Source: Eremophila alpestris peregrina (Eukaryota > Chordata > Aves > Passeriformes > Alaudidae). From it: a stretch of DNA of 64,000 bases. The stretch spans positions 13,291,641 through 13,355,640 of the forward strand of contig WMCF01000012.1 of NCBI GenBank assembly GCA_009792885.1, read 5' to 3'. The notes under the pieces were generated by a model that saw only the letters and a program-made list of their open reading frames with translations, had not been told where the DNA came from and did no database searches. Below, one piece after another: positions 49,658 through 60,087 of the stretch (its first letter is position 1; every line of letters starts with the position of its first letter). The translations under genes and the position numbers were made by a program.

Positions 49658-50568
49658 TTTCCCTGAGACCGAGATTTGCAGTCTCGAGCGAGATGCCCTT
49701 TCTTCCCACAACCCCAGCACGCTCCTTTTGGACGCGCTGGATTCGGGGCTGCTGCCGGGCACTGCTGTGCCGGCTGGGGGCAGCTCGCAGCTATGTGTCC
49801 CGCCTGACCGCATTTAAAGCATGCCATGGCGTTGGTCAGGGTACGGACGGCTGCCTGAATGGGTGCCAGTTGCTCTTCCTTCACTACATGTTTAATTATG
49901 TCTGCCAGGGTGGCCCCGCCTGGCAGGGACCTCAGAATGTCCTTAGTGACCGAATTACACTGTTGACGAGCGCAGTCAGTCACCACAGGGCCTTTTGCCT
50001 CTACTGGCAGGGTAGACGAGTCCACTGCTGCCTGTAGGCGGTCTATGAACTGCGTGAAGCTTTCACCCTCCCCCTGTTTTATAGTTGACCACGGAGCTGG
50101 CCTCGCTACCACTTGAGAGGCGGCTCGTATAGCCTCTCTGGCCGCTCGGGTGGTCGCCCTGACTTCCTCGGCTCGCAGCTGCGCTGCCTGTTGCTGTGGG
50201 GTAGCCACCTCATCATGTTTGCCCAGGAGTCTAGAGAGACTCGAACCGTGTAAACTCTGTCCCTCCCCCGAAGCTTGGGCTAGCGCGGCTGCACAGCGGT
50301 CTGTCCATTCTTGCTTGAATAGGACCTGACCGGCCCCTTCGAAAAGCATGCGGCTTATTTGTCTAATATCAAAGGGGAGTAAATCATCATTTCCAAAAAG
50401 ACCGTCCACAAGAGTGGAAACTACGGCAGAATTAATGCTTTTTTCTGAAATGGCTTTCACAATCATTTGTATTTCTTTGGGGTTTATCGGGGAATAGGTC
50501 TTCTGCTGGTTTCCCTGCGCTCCCGTGACTCTGACTGGGAAAGCTTGTACGGACGCTGCGGGTGCCTA
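49375..50568 (-). pseudogene. gag: gag 3' part: capsid and nucleocapsid
   Basis: Open from just after a TAG (near 50569-50571) through 49375; the first ATG of this frame is at 50466. It reads a capsid N-terminus AFPVRVTG, the major homology region (KQGEGESFTQFIDRL, about 50060), then two CCHC zinc knuckles (CFKCGQAGHIAASC and CWGCGKKGHLARDC) and a Pro/Gln-rich tail in the zero frame. Order and motifs are those of orthoretroviral Gag. It is separated from the matrix part by a frameshift and stops, so full Gag cannot be made from this copy. Confidence 0.9.
49615..49663 (-). promoter_or_regulatory. Programmed -1 ribosomal frameshift signal (gag to pro-pol)
   Basis: Slippery heptamer G_GGA_AAC at 49663-49657 with GGA AAC in the gag frame, a 6-nt spacer (49656-49651), then a stem: 5' arm GGGAGGGGGC (49650-49641) pairs over ten bases (one G-U) with GCCCTCTCCC (49624-49615), enclosing an inner hairpin GTGCG/CGCAC (49640-49628). 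Slipping back one base at AAC enters the pro-pol frame exactly. It sits just after the second zinc knuckle. Confidence 0.88.
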
Positions 50569-50772
50569 ATTCGCGCATGCGATTTTGATTTTCCCCCAGT
50601 CAGTGAGCCTGTGCTTTGATTCCCTTCTCGCGTGGCTTAGGGTTTTATTTGATCTTGATCTAAACTACTCTTGCCCGGTCTCCTCTATCTCTGTATCTCA
50701 CTCTGCGAGCCCCTCCGAGCTGCTAGCACTGTCTGTATCGATGGTGTCACTGTCTGTGCCGGAAGTGGAATA

Positions 50773-51735
50773 CTAATCGATTTCCGGCCTGCGGTGCTTT
50801 TTTGTGGGGCTGCGGCCCCGTCCCTCCCTTCGGGGGTGGTGCTGTTTTCGCCCCCTGGGCTTGTCTTGCCTCCCGCGGGGGTGGGGCGCTCCCTTAGATG
50901 GAAGGGGGAGCGGCCGCAGCTCCCGATCGGGCGAGCGCCCTCCGCCCCCACCCCGCGCGTGCGCAGTTGCGAAATCCCCCCGCGCATGTGCAATTGCGGA
51001 ATCCCGCGACCCCCGGCAGCGCATGCGCTCGCCGGAGGAATGCGGGATCCGCCCCTCGCCACAGTCCCCGGCGCCATTTTCAAACGCATAGGGCGGCGGG
51101 TCGGGCTGCGCGTCCGCGCTGGCCGCCCGTTCCGCGCCCCGAGCCTCCTCCGCCAGCGCCTCCCAAACAGACTGCCCGGGCAGGCGCGCGTCCCGTGCGG
51201 GTTCGCCGATCGGCGGCGGGGAAACCGACGAAGAACGCGCAGTTTTCTCGGGGGGTTTTGCGGGAGGGGTGGGACCCGATGGGTTCTCCGAGTGGATCGG
51301 GGGGTCCCCTGGGGGCTCTGGGGGGTCCGGACTCAGGGTCGGGGAGGGATGGAACGCGCCCGGTCCCCGCGAATCCCCACATTTGGGCAAACCGTCCTCA
51401 GGCGCGGTTTGCGTTGCCGCGCCCACTCCCTGCTGTGGTGTAGCTAACAAACACACACGCGCCGCGCTCCAGGTCTCCTGCTCTTCTATTGCGCGCCGCA
51501 ACGCTTCCTCCACCTTCCCCCACGCTTTAAGGCTTTTAGCAGTGCCGGACGACTTAGTGTCCTCGGCAAGCGCGGTGGTGCACCTCCCCCACACCTCTGG
51601 ATGCAGGATTTCTACGGGCCGATTAATGGCCCCAAGCTCAAGAAGTCTCGCAACGGCAAGAGTAAAATCTTTGAGCTTACACTTAATACCCCATTGCTCA
51701 TGCACTAAACTCACGACCTTCGCAATCGCTTCCAT
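50773..51735 (-). pseudogene. gag: gag 5' part: matrix domain and proline-rich region
   Basis: ATG at 51735, about 106 nt after the primer site. The first ~95 codons form an alpharetrovirus-like matrix domain (MEAIAKVVSLVHEQWG, then SLKAWGKVEEALRRA); a Pro-rich stretch follows with a PPPY late-domain motif at residues 213-216. The frame shifts and stops before the capsid part, with the neighbouring frame open to about 50685. GC and CpG are very high compared with the flanks. Confidence 0.85.
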
Positions 51736-51841
51736 GACAGCTGCGTGGTCCCCGAGGGCGTCCCCTCTGCCGGCAGTCAGCCTCGCCGCTCTGGCCGCTG
51801 TTCACCCGTCCAGGCGAACCCCGAACCCCCGAAGTCCAGCT

Positions 51842-51859
51842 TCCCGGGTTTCGGCACCA
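51842..51859 (-). promoter_or_regulatory. Primer binding site, complementary to tRNA-Phe
   Basis: The plus strand reads TCCCGGGTTTCGGCACCA, identical over 18 bases to the 3' end of vertebrate tRNA-Phe including CCA. It lies three bases inside the 5' LTR, where minus-strand DNA synthesis is primed. Confidence 0.92.
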
Positions 51860-51862
51860 CTT

Positions 51863-52252
51863 TGTTGCCCTGTCTAGGGCGTGACGACTTGGTTCAGGAA
51901 CAGTACGGTGGCTACTGAATAGGCTGCTCGGGTTATAAGCTCATAGACACTAAACTGGTGGAGGCAAATGGCGTTTATTGTCTTCTTCTACAGGTTTAAA
52001 TAGGTTTTGGGGGAGTCTTGTTACGTCAGGAGGGGTTTGTACTATTCCTTGTGTTAGTAAGGGTTGGAAAGCTACCAGGGTTTGAAGGGGGGTAGTGGAC
52101 AGGAATTTCAGGGAGGACGCTGTAAGGCTGAATGGCTTAGGGAGGTTATGTTTTCTAGCAGATAAGGTGCTACACTGGGTGAGAGGAGATAGAGCTCTTA
52201 TTGTTCTCTGTCACAGCTCGAAAGTCTTCTGAACTACTTCTACTCTCTAACA
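51863..52252 (-). repeat. 5' LTR of the provirus (390 bp)
   Basis: Same box order as the other LTR. In its U3 half it carries T or A where the 3' LTR has C or G, while in R-U5 the bias is reversed. Confidence 0.95.
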
Positions 52253-52258
52253 TTCTGT
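52253..52258. repeat. Target-site duplication, right copy (TTCTGT)
   Basis: Matches 46023-46028; a 6-bp duplication is typical of alpha- and betaretroviral integrases. Confidence 0.93.
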
Positions 52259-54332
52259 CCTCTAACATACAGCAAGAAGAAAGGCCTTTGAGGCCTTCAG
52301 ATGTAAATGCACAAATTATTATTTACAGAAGAGTAGGGAAGAAGACTGAAGCCAAGCAGTGTCAGCAAGTCACTCTGCAAGCTGCTCTGCAACACAAAGG
52401 CTGATAAAAGAGCTCTCTTCACCTCCAGGTCAAGCCAGTTCTAGTTCCTGGGGTTTGGATGGTTTTACCTAAGATCTAATGAGACCCAAAAGCAGCCTGC
52501 CAGCTCCGGGTCTGCCAAGAATGTCTAACACTGTTCCTTCATGCCTATAATAGGATGCTATGGATGTTTTCTAAGAAGCAAAGTTGGTAAGATATGGGAC
52601 ATCTGGGCATGGTTTGTTCAATATCTGAATACTGAGATCATCTGTTTTGAAGTCAGCTGCCTATATAACTATGTAGAGGTAGCAGGTCTCTCCTCAGCCT
52701 CTCTGCTTAGGCAAGAGTCTGCCTGCATTGCAGGAAAGCATCCAGCTCAGACAGCAAGCTCAGATAGTAATGCTGAAGTTAAAAATAGCAAGTCTCTTTG
52801 TGGTGATATTGACTGCATAGACTAATAATTGACTGCAGGGGATGGACTGGACACATAATCATTATGATCCAAATAGACCTAATCTCAGCTTTCTAAAAAA
52901 AAAGACCAAAAAAACAACTCTTTCTTTTCTAAAAACTTGTTTTCCTGCCTGATTACCCTTTCATATAAGCATAACATTTTCACTGTATTCTAGTTGCTAC
53001 GTCTTATGGCTATATGCAGCAGTATATATGAAGGCTTTGGTTTGCCTTCATAGTAGCAATTTATTCAGGACATTCTGTTTTCACTAGAAATAGTCACTGA
53101 ATGTTTGCCCATCCTTTTAAAACTGTCAGGTCTATAGATGATGAGTGCTATGCAAATGCAAAGTGGTATTATTCATTTATTTCAAAGCTGGAGTTTATTC
53201 AGTCATTAATGGACATTATCTATGCTACCAGTTAATGCCTAAAAATAATTCTTGGGCAGTGCTTGAATTGCTTGCCTTCTGTTGAGCTAAATAGTCTAAT
53301 CATACTATGATTGATGATCAAATCATTAAAATGGATTTTATATATTCAGTCCAATTCAATATGTTACAATTTTCAAAACACAACCTATGTAGACAATCTT
53401 GTATCCAGATATATGGTTCACAGATCCCATATGAAGACCTCAGAACTAATGAATCATCACTATGCAGTTTATTCTCCAATAATTGTACTTATCAAAGAAG
53501 TCCATCTGTGGTCTTTGTTTTACTGAGTTTCAGGCAAACAAATCACATACAGGCCTCTTGGGAAATTTTTAATTATGAAACCAAGAGTCTTTTAACAAGG
53601 TATGAGATGAAAGAACAGGTAATAGGTTTGTTTAGTTTTGTACCTCCAACCTTAGTTACTCTTCATCATGAACTCCCCTCAGTTTCAAGTCCTCTGTTGT
53701 GCTGTTTCTTTCTTCACTCATTTATGTTTTCCTCTTCAGATTTCTCTGTTTCTTTTCTGTGTTCTGACAACAGAACTAAGAACAGCATTATGTTTCATAC
53801 TGCAGCCAAAATGAAGGTGCTCACACTTTAGAATGTATTTTTATGTCTTCAGTGGGGCTAGGATGAGCATCCTTTCACACATATCAGGCTATATTCTCCT
53901 GGCTGTAGGTACATACACAGGACACAGTGGGTGGTGCTGTTTCAGAATGGTATTGGCACATATGTACCGCCTAATTGACAGTGTATCTAATTCCAGACCA
54001 GCCTGAGGAGTTATCTTGGGTATGTGATCGATTGCTGCAGATGCTAAGGCATGGGACAGGGAAAAAGGAGTCTGGGTAAAGACACACTTCAATCTTCAGG
54101 AAGATGCATCTTCCTAGATTGTGGTGAATAATTTGAGAGAGGGTATTCACTGAAGAATTTGACACCACCAACAAAATGTTTTTAATACAATCCAAGGAAG
54201 ATGTGCATAAGATTTCTTTCATTGAAATAAAAATATTCATAGACTTCTCTTAAAATTTCTTCTGTATGCATAAAATTATATTTGTTTGCTCATTCTGATT
54301 AGAAGCAATACTTCAGATACCAGATTCTTAAT
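52259..54332. other. Intergenic region, no gene seen
   Basis: AT-rich. The 174-codon plus-strand open frame at 53307-53831 shows no domain or splice context and is taken as chance. Confidence 0.55.
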
Positions 54333-55830
54333 CAGAGAATCATTAGGGTTGAAAGAGACCTCTGGAGATCATTCAATCCAACCCCCCTGACAAAGCAGAG
54401 TCACCTAGAGCAGGTAACACAGCAGTTCATCCAGGTGGATTTTGAGTGTCTGCAGAGAGGGAGACTCCACAACTTCCCAGTGCAGCTGTTCCAGTGCTCT
54501 GCCACCCTCAGTGTAAAGAAGTTCTACCTCATGTTGAGGTAGAACATTTTATGCTTTAGTTTACTGTCATTGCACTTCAACCAGTTGCTGGGCACCACTG
54601 AAAAGAGTCTGGCACCGTCCTCCTGACACCCACCTTTGAGATACTTGTATGTATTTGATGAGATCCCCTCTCTGTCTTCTCCACACCAAACAGGCCCAGC
54701 TCCCAGAGTCTCTCTTCATAACAGAGAAGCTCCAAATCCCTGACCATCCTCGTAGCTCTCCACTGGAGCCTCTCCAGTAGCTCCTTGTCTCTCTTGTGCT
54801 GAGGAGCCCAGAACTGAGCACAACACTCCAGCTGTGGCCTCACTAGGGCTGAGGAGAGGGGGAGGATCAGCTCCCTTGGCCTGCTGGCCACACTCTTCCC
54901 AGTGCACCCCAGGATTCCATTGGCCCTCCTGGCCACAGGGGCACTGATGGCTCATGGACAACTTGTGATCCCACCAGGAGTCCCAGGTCCTTTCCCACAG
55001 AGCTGCTGGCACTTGGTGCTGTTCCTCCCCTGGTGCAGGACCTGGCACTTGCCCTTGTTGAGCCTCAGGAGGTTTCTGTCTGCCCAACCCTCCAGCTGAT
55101 CAAGGTGCCATGGAATGGCAGCAGAGCCTTCAGGTGGATCAGCCACTCCCCCCAGTTCAATGTCTGTCACCAGTAAACTTTAACGTGCTTGGTCATGGCC
55201 TCCAGAGTGATCTGTGCCATCACCTTTCCAGGGCTGGAGGAGAGGCTGTCTGCAGTCATCAAGCACCTCTCCTCCATTATTTTTCAAAGAAGATGCAGAG
55301 TGGGCTTAGCAACAACATCCGCCAGCTCCCTCCATCCCGCCAGCACCAGTTTGTGCATCCCATCAGGGCCCGTGCATTTATGGTTTTGCCTGCCTAGCCA
55401 ATCTCTAACCAAACCCTCAATGGCCAAGGGCAAGTCTTCTCCGCCCTTCCTCTCTTGCCTCCAGGGTCTGGGATTCCTGAAGGATGGCCTCCGCAGCAAA
55501 GTCTGAGGAAAAGGAGTAATTCTGCCTTCTCTGTATTTTCTATCACCAGAATGCCTACAATATTCCTATAGGCCTCCCATACAGCCTGTGTATTTTTCCA
55601 TATTCCATAAATTTTTTGAGTTTGAGATTTGCTAGAAGCTCTCTTCTCATCCCTGTAGGTCTCCTGCCAGCTTTGATTTCTCACTCATGGGGGTACTCTG
55701 GTGTTGAGTTGGGAGGACTGCTAAATACTGACCAGCTCTCCTGGACTCTCTTGTATTCTATGCCTCTAAACCATGGGATTCCTTTGATTAGGTCCTCTTG
55801 ATTAGGACTGCTTGAAAGCAGTACATTAAG
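54333..55830 (-). mobile_element. CR1 LINE, long 5'-truncated copy with internal deletion
   Basis: Starts on plus with CAGAGAATCATTAGGGTTGAAAG. The minus strand 54936-54577 reads the same ORF2 C-terminal segment as the copy at 17150 (ILGCTGKSVASR, FWAPQHKRDKE). Compared with that copy about 380 bp are missing near 55165-55185, after which it continues with further upstream CR1 sequence to about 55830. Confidence 0.88.
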
Positions 55831-58800
55831 CTATAAAAAAAAGCATTAAAAACAAGAGCCTACTTTGTTCATGTCATTTAGCTGTACTGATACCAAAAAT
55901 AATATTTAAGTAACACAGAGTAGCAGAGTTATCATATTACAGTCATCATAGCTTCTTAAAGGGTAGCAAGAGAGGAAAACTTCCTCTGAAGATGACTCAG
56001 TTTCCTGAGGGACAATTACTTTTTTCACATTCTTCTTAAAATCAAGAATCATATTCAAATTCTTTTTTATAGACTGACAGTCTTGCTTGAATTCATTCTT
56101 CTTCTTATTGTATATCTGTTTGTATGTCTGTTTATATGTCTTGTTTATCTTGTATACCTTTTCTTATATTTATTTCTCAAAATAAACAGCATTTTCTCTT
56201 TTATATGTAGTTAACTTGTGGTACTAATGTCCTTATAGTATTCACTCAAGAATAGGCCCAAACAGAAGAAAAAATCGAATTCAGAAACTGCATAAATAGC
56301 AGATACATTATGCTTAACTGTAAGTGGATTTATACTGGGCTAAACACTGAAGTTATTATCACTAGAAAACAAGCTTTTGTGATATTTTGAAATAAAGAAA
56401 TTAATATTCACCAAAGTATATTTTGGGGGGTTTTATTAATATGCATTACAGAGTTAAACATGATAATATATAGAGTGTTCTGAATAGAGTAATTACAGTA
56501 AATAAAGCACCAATCTTGCGATATAAATCATGCAGAATCACCAATATTCACTGAATCTTATGCATAATTTTCTCAAAGTTATTTTCATTATTTGAGTGAA
56601 TAAAGACTTGAAGACATTCAGTAAAGTATCCATGTGTAGAAAGAAGATCTGGAAAATTTTTCTGATATTTTTCAGACTAAATACATGATATATATAAAGT
56701 TAGTAAAAACTCAAGCGTTTTAGAATATTTTGGCTCAGGATAAGTGCTCCTGTGACCTGTTGCCTGTCCATTTTTTTCATAACCATCGGCTTTGAGTTAA
56801 CTATATCCCTGTCAAATTTGTTTGAAATACTGATATATTTAAAAGATATTTGACAGGGATTGAAAGTGGTTAAAAGTGACAAGCACACACAGTGCTCACA
56901 CAGCACATCCCTGTATAGAAATCCAAGGTAATTTCTAGGTTCTTTTCACTGGGCATCTTGGTTCTGTTGCTCTTGGGAATGGATATATGGACAGTTCTGG
57001 TGAAATAAATCCTTGATTTATCCAGAATGTGTGACATCCATATCTGAACACCAGAATTTACATGCTTCTTTTTCTTACTTTCAGTCTTTTGAAATGCTCC
57101 TCGTGGCGCTGATCCTCTAAATACTGATTTTTCTTAGAGTTTGCTCAGAGTTTAATTCAAAAATGCTGAAGGTGAAAAAATCCCCAAAGCTTAGGACCGT
57201 AGGTCCATCCATTATTAAAGTTCTTAGAAGCAATAATTTCCTATGTCAACAGAAAAAAATTATTTGTGCTTTCCCTGATTTGAGTATGTTTTGTTCCTTG
57301 AATTCCAGTATTCTAATAATAAAAATAAAAGATGTAAAGTTCTGTGGAAAAATAGTTATTTAAGAACAGGAAAAATAAAATGTAGTAATTAAATGTTTGG
57401 AACAGTTAATTATATTGAAAAAAAATTCAGCAGCCTTTCAGGGCAGAAATATTATTGCTCTGCAATATAAGAATTTTGTTTTCATTAGTGTATTGTGTTA
57501 GATATAATTAATCCAGTAAACTCATGCAGTTTGCATAACTAAGAATCTGTTGTGTAGTGATATTTTCATACTCTGCAATCACTTTAAAGCAGTTCAAATG
57601 AAGTACTCTTACAAAAGCAAACTTGAGGTCACTGTTGTGTCAGATAGCATGAGTCATTTATTAGTTACTGGTCAAGTAACAAGCACCTTTGCAAAAAATC
57701 CCCACTCTGTTAATATAATTTATTAAATAATTGGGAGAGGTATTTGAATAATCTCAATAGGCTTTATCAAATTAGCACCAATAAATTCTACAGCTTTTCT
57801 TTTAAAAAAGGCCCTAAAGAAATAAAAGTTTATGTCTCAGTCAATTTTCTCTAGAATTCCAGAAAACACCACTGAGAGATATTGAGAGTGCTTGTGTTTT
57901 TTTCTGTAATGAAAACTTTCAGAAATAAAATCAGGTCTAAAACCAGATATTCAGGAGTACTTGGTTTGGAGACAAGTAGCATATCTATGTTGACCTAGAA
58001 AAATCCTTAAGCAAAAGAGTTTCTGTCAAGCAAAAGTCTAGAAACTTGTCATAAATATTACCATTAAAAAGGTTAAAAAAAAAATGAGAGAAATCCTGGG
58101 AATAGTTTTGTCTGCATGTGTTGATAGCAAGAGAAAAGGTGAGGAGGTGCTGTCTCCTAGTACATTTTTTCTCCAACTCTGCTATGCACTCACATTTATT
58201 GGTAATAGTCCTTTCAGGGAGGTTCTTTCCCATACACAAAGACTGTTCAGCTGCTCATGTTTTAACTTGCCACAGGCAAGGAGGAAGGATCACATGCATG
58301 ACAGAGGCAAAGAGGAGGAATATATAACCCCTGAAGCAGTGTCCTTCAGCTCAGAGAGGAGACATGATTCTGCTCTATCTGTTCCTTGCAAGACTGAGAA
58401 ATTGCTATGAAGAGCACAAGAAGGAAGTTTTGCAGCTCTGTGGCAAAACTGATTCAGAGGCTGGCTGAAAAGACAAGCAAGGGGGAGATCAACTGCTGGC
58501 AGCAGCCAGGCAGATGGGAAGGATGAGAGTTCAAAGGTACAGGGCAAATTCATGCTACTCACTTCCAAACCAACTGTCACACACTGGCTCCTGTTGAGTG
58601 GAGCTTAAATTTTTTAATTCTTTTTTTTTCAGGAAGCCTGGGCTTGGAGCCTCACTTTATGTTTGGTTTTGCTGGTGTTTTTTTTTTTTTATGTTTGTTT
58701 GGTTGGTTTTGGTTTTTGGGGGTTGTTTTGTTTTGTTTGGGTTTATTTTGTTTAGTCAGAGAATTTTTTTTGTAATTTTAAGGCTGGCAGTAAAAATGTC

Positions 58801-59887
58801 CAAAAACAAGCTTCTGACAGGTCAAATATAAATCTACACTCATGTTACAAAATGCTTATAGTGCAACTATATTTATCTAAAATAATAAGTTCTGGCCAGC
58901 TGGTTTTTTCCTATTGATTGCTGGGGTTTAAGCCTTTCTCAGAAATAAATCTGGATTTTTAAATATTATTTTTAAAAGCCTCAAATCCCTAATAAGGACT
59001 TACATTAATACTTTTCAAAAGCCATAGCTGCTTTACTACAAAATATATCTCATGATTACATTGGTTTATACACACATATAAATCCTATTGATGTTCATGT
59101 ATCAGTGAATATCCCCAGATAATATCCTAGGATTAAGTTTACAATTTTTTTTATATAAATCATCATTTGCTATAACATTTGATTTAGAGATGTCCCATTA
59201 TTTAATTACACTAAAAATTACAGCACCATCCTGCAGTTCCGGAAAAAAAAAAAAGAAAAATTTTGCTTAGGAATGTGAAACAGATGCAGCTCTGTGTGAG
59301 CAGATCTATTAGGTTCTGAAACTGGCCTTGGGAGGTAGAAGAAACACAAGGCTTTGCTCCTGTCACCAGGCAATGCCCAGCCATTGGTACTTTTGTAAGA
59401 TGCACTAGGGCATACACCTAAGAAAGTCCAGTACTTACATGACATCACTCCCCCCATCACCCAAGAAGATCTGTTTTTAGACAACTGTCTACCCTTATTT
59501 CCAAACCCAGCACTATTCTTTTTGTGACTGCAGAGTAAAACTGCAATTCACAACCCCTCCTGTAAGAGCAAAACAAATGAACTGATGTGGTACTTTCTTT
59601 AAAAGAGAAAGTACTTTTGCACAGAAGTCTGTTGAAAGCCTTGAGACCCAGCTCTTTGGTATAAAAATACATATGAGTAAGAGACAGATCAAAATCTCTG
59701 GGGAGATTTCAAAACCTTAACCTTAATATTTGCAGCTGATCTTTATACCTTGGTTAAAGGCCAATACATCTGCACCTCTGGCAGCATATAAAATGAACCT
59801 TGCTGATAATTAGAATGGTTTTCTAACACAGCAAACATACTGAAATAGCATTAATGTCCCTATGCTTTCAGAGGCATCCTCCATCCA
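55831..59887. other. Downstream flank of FREM1, including its 3' UTR
   Basis: No coding exon seen. The part next to 59888 is FREM1 3' UTR of unknown length (an ATTAAA-type signal on minus is near 59201-59206). A T/G-rich tract lies at 58676-58760. Confidence 0.5.
58676..58760. repeat. T/G-rich low-complexity tract
   Basis: Runs of T with GGTT, GTTTT and GGG units. Confidence 0.75.
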
Positions 59888-60087
59888 TTACAACTTCCTT
59901 GAACATATATAGCTGTTTGGTTTGACCTTCTTGCAGTCAGTTGCTTGCCATTTTCCTCGCTTCTGCACAAATACACAGTTTCTTCCTTTCACTGCAAGGT
60001 GGTAGGAGCCTCTTCTCCAGTTTATGTAGGTTACAGGTTCTCCTCCATTCCACTCCCAGTGTCCAGGATTGACTTGGTCATTCAAAC
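59888..60087 (-). CDS. FREM1: FREM1 last exon
   Basis: Acceptor gatttcacacag ends at 60088. The first two bases complete a Gly codon; 66 codons including the stop follow. The domain cysteines here are in NCVF, DCKK and ICSR. Confidence 0.9.

Larger units (their letters stand above)
46029..52252 (-). mobile_element. Endogenous retrovirus, class II gag-pol with gamma-type env remnant, defective
   Basis: Proviral order on the minus strand is 5' LTR 52252-51863, tRNA-Phe primer site, gag, -1 frameshift, pro-pol (protease and reverse transcriptase), pol remnant, env remnant, polypurine tract, 3' LTR 46419-46029. Both LTRs start TG and end CA, and a 6-bp direct repeat TTCTGT flanks the element, so the ends are intact. 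At 6.2 kb it is shorter than a full provirus because most of RNase H and all of integrase are missing. MA, the 6-bp duplication and the LTR layout resemble alpharetroviruses, while the primer tRNA and gag/pro-pol frame arrangement do not. Several stops and frameshifts make it incapable of replication on its own. Confidence 0.95.

Noticed and set aside
49450..50037. 195-codon plus-strand open frame
   Set aside because: Antisense shadow of gag and pro.
50671..51447. 258-codon plus-strand open frame
   Set aside because: Antisense of the GC-rich gag region, low complexity.
51842..51859. A tRNA-Phe gene
   Set aside because: Only the last 18 bases match, at the place of a retroviral primer site; no tRNA body is present.
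53307..53831. 174-codon plus-strand open frame
   Set aside because: AT-rich, composition unlike a protein, no neighbour or motif to support it.
59211..59484. Extra FREM1 coding sequence on the minus strand
   Set aside because: Downstream of the clear stop of the lectin domain; it lies in the 3' UTR and shows no domain.
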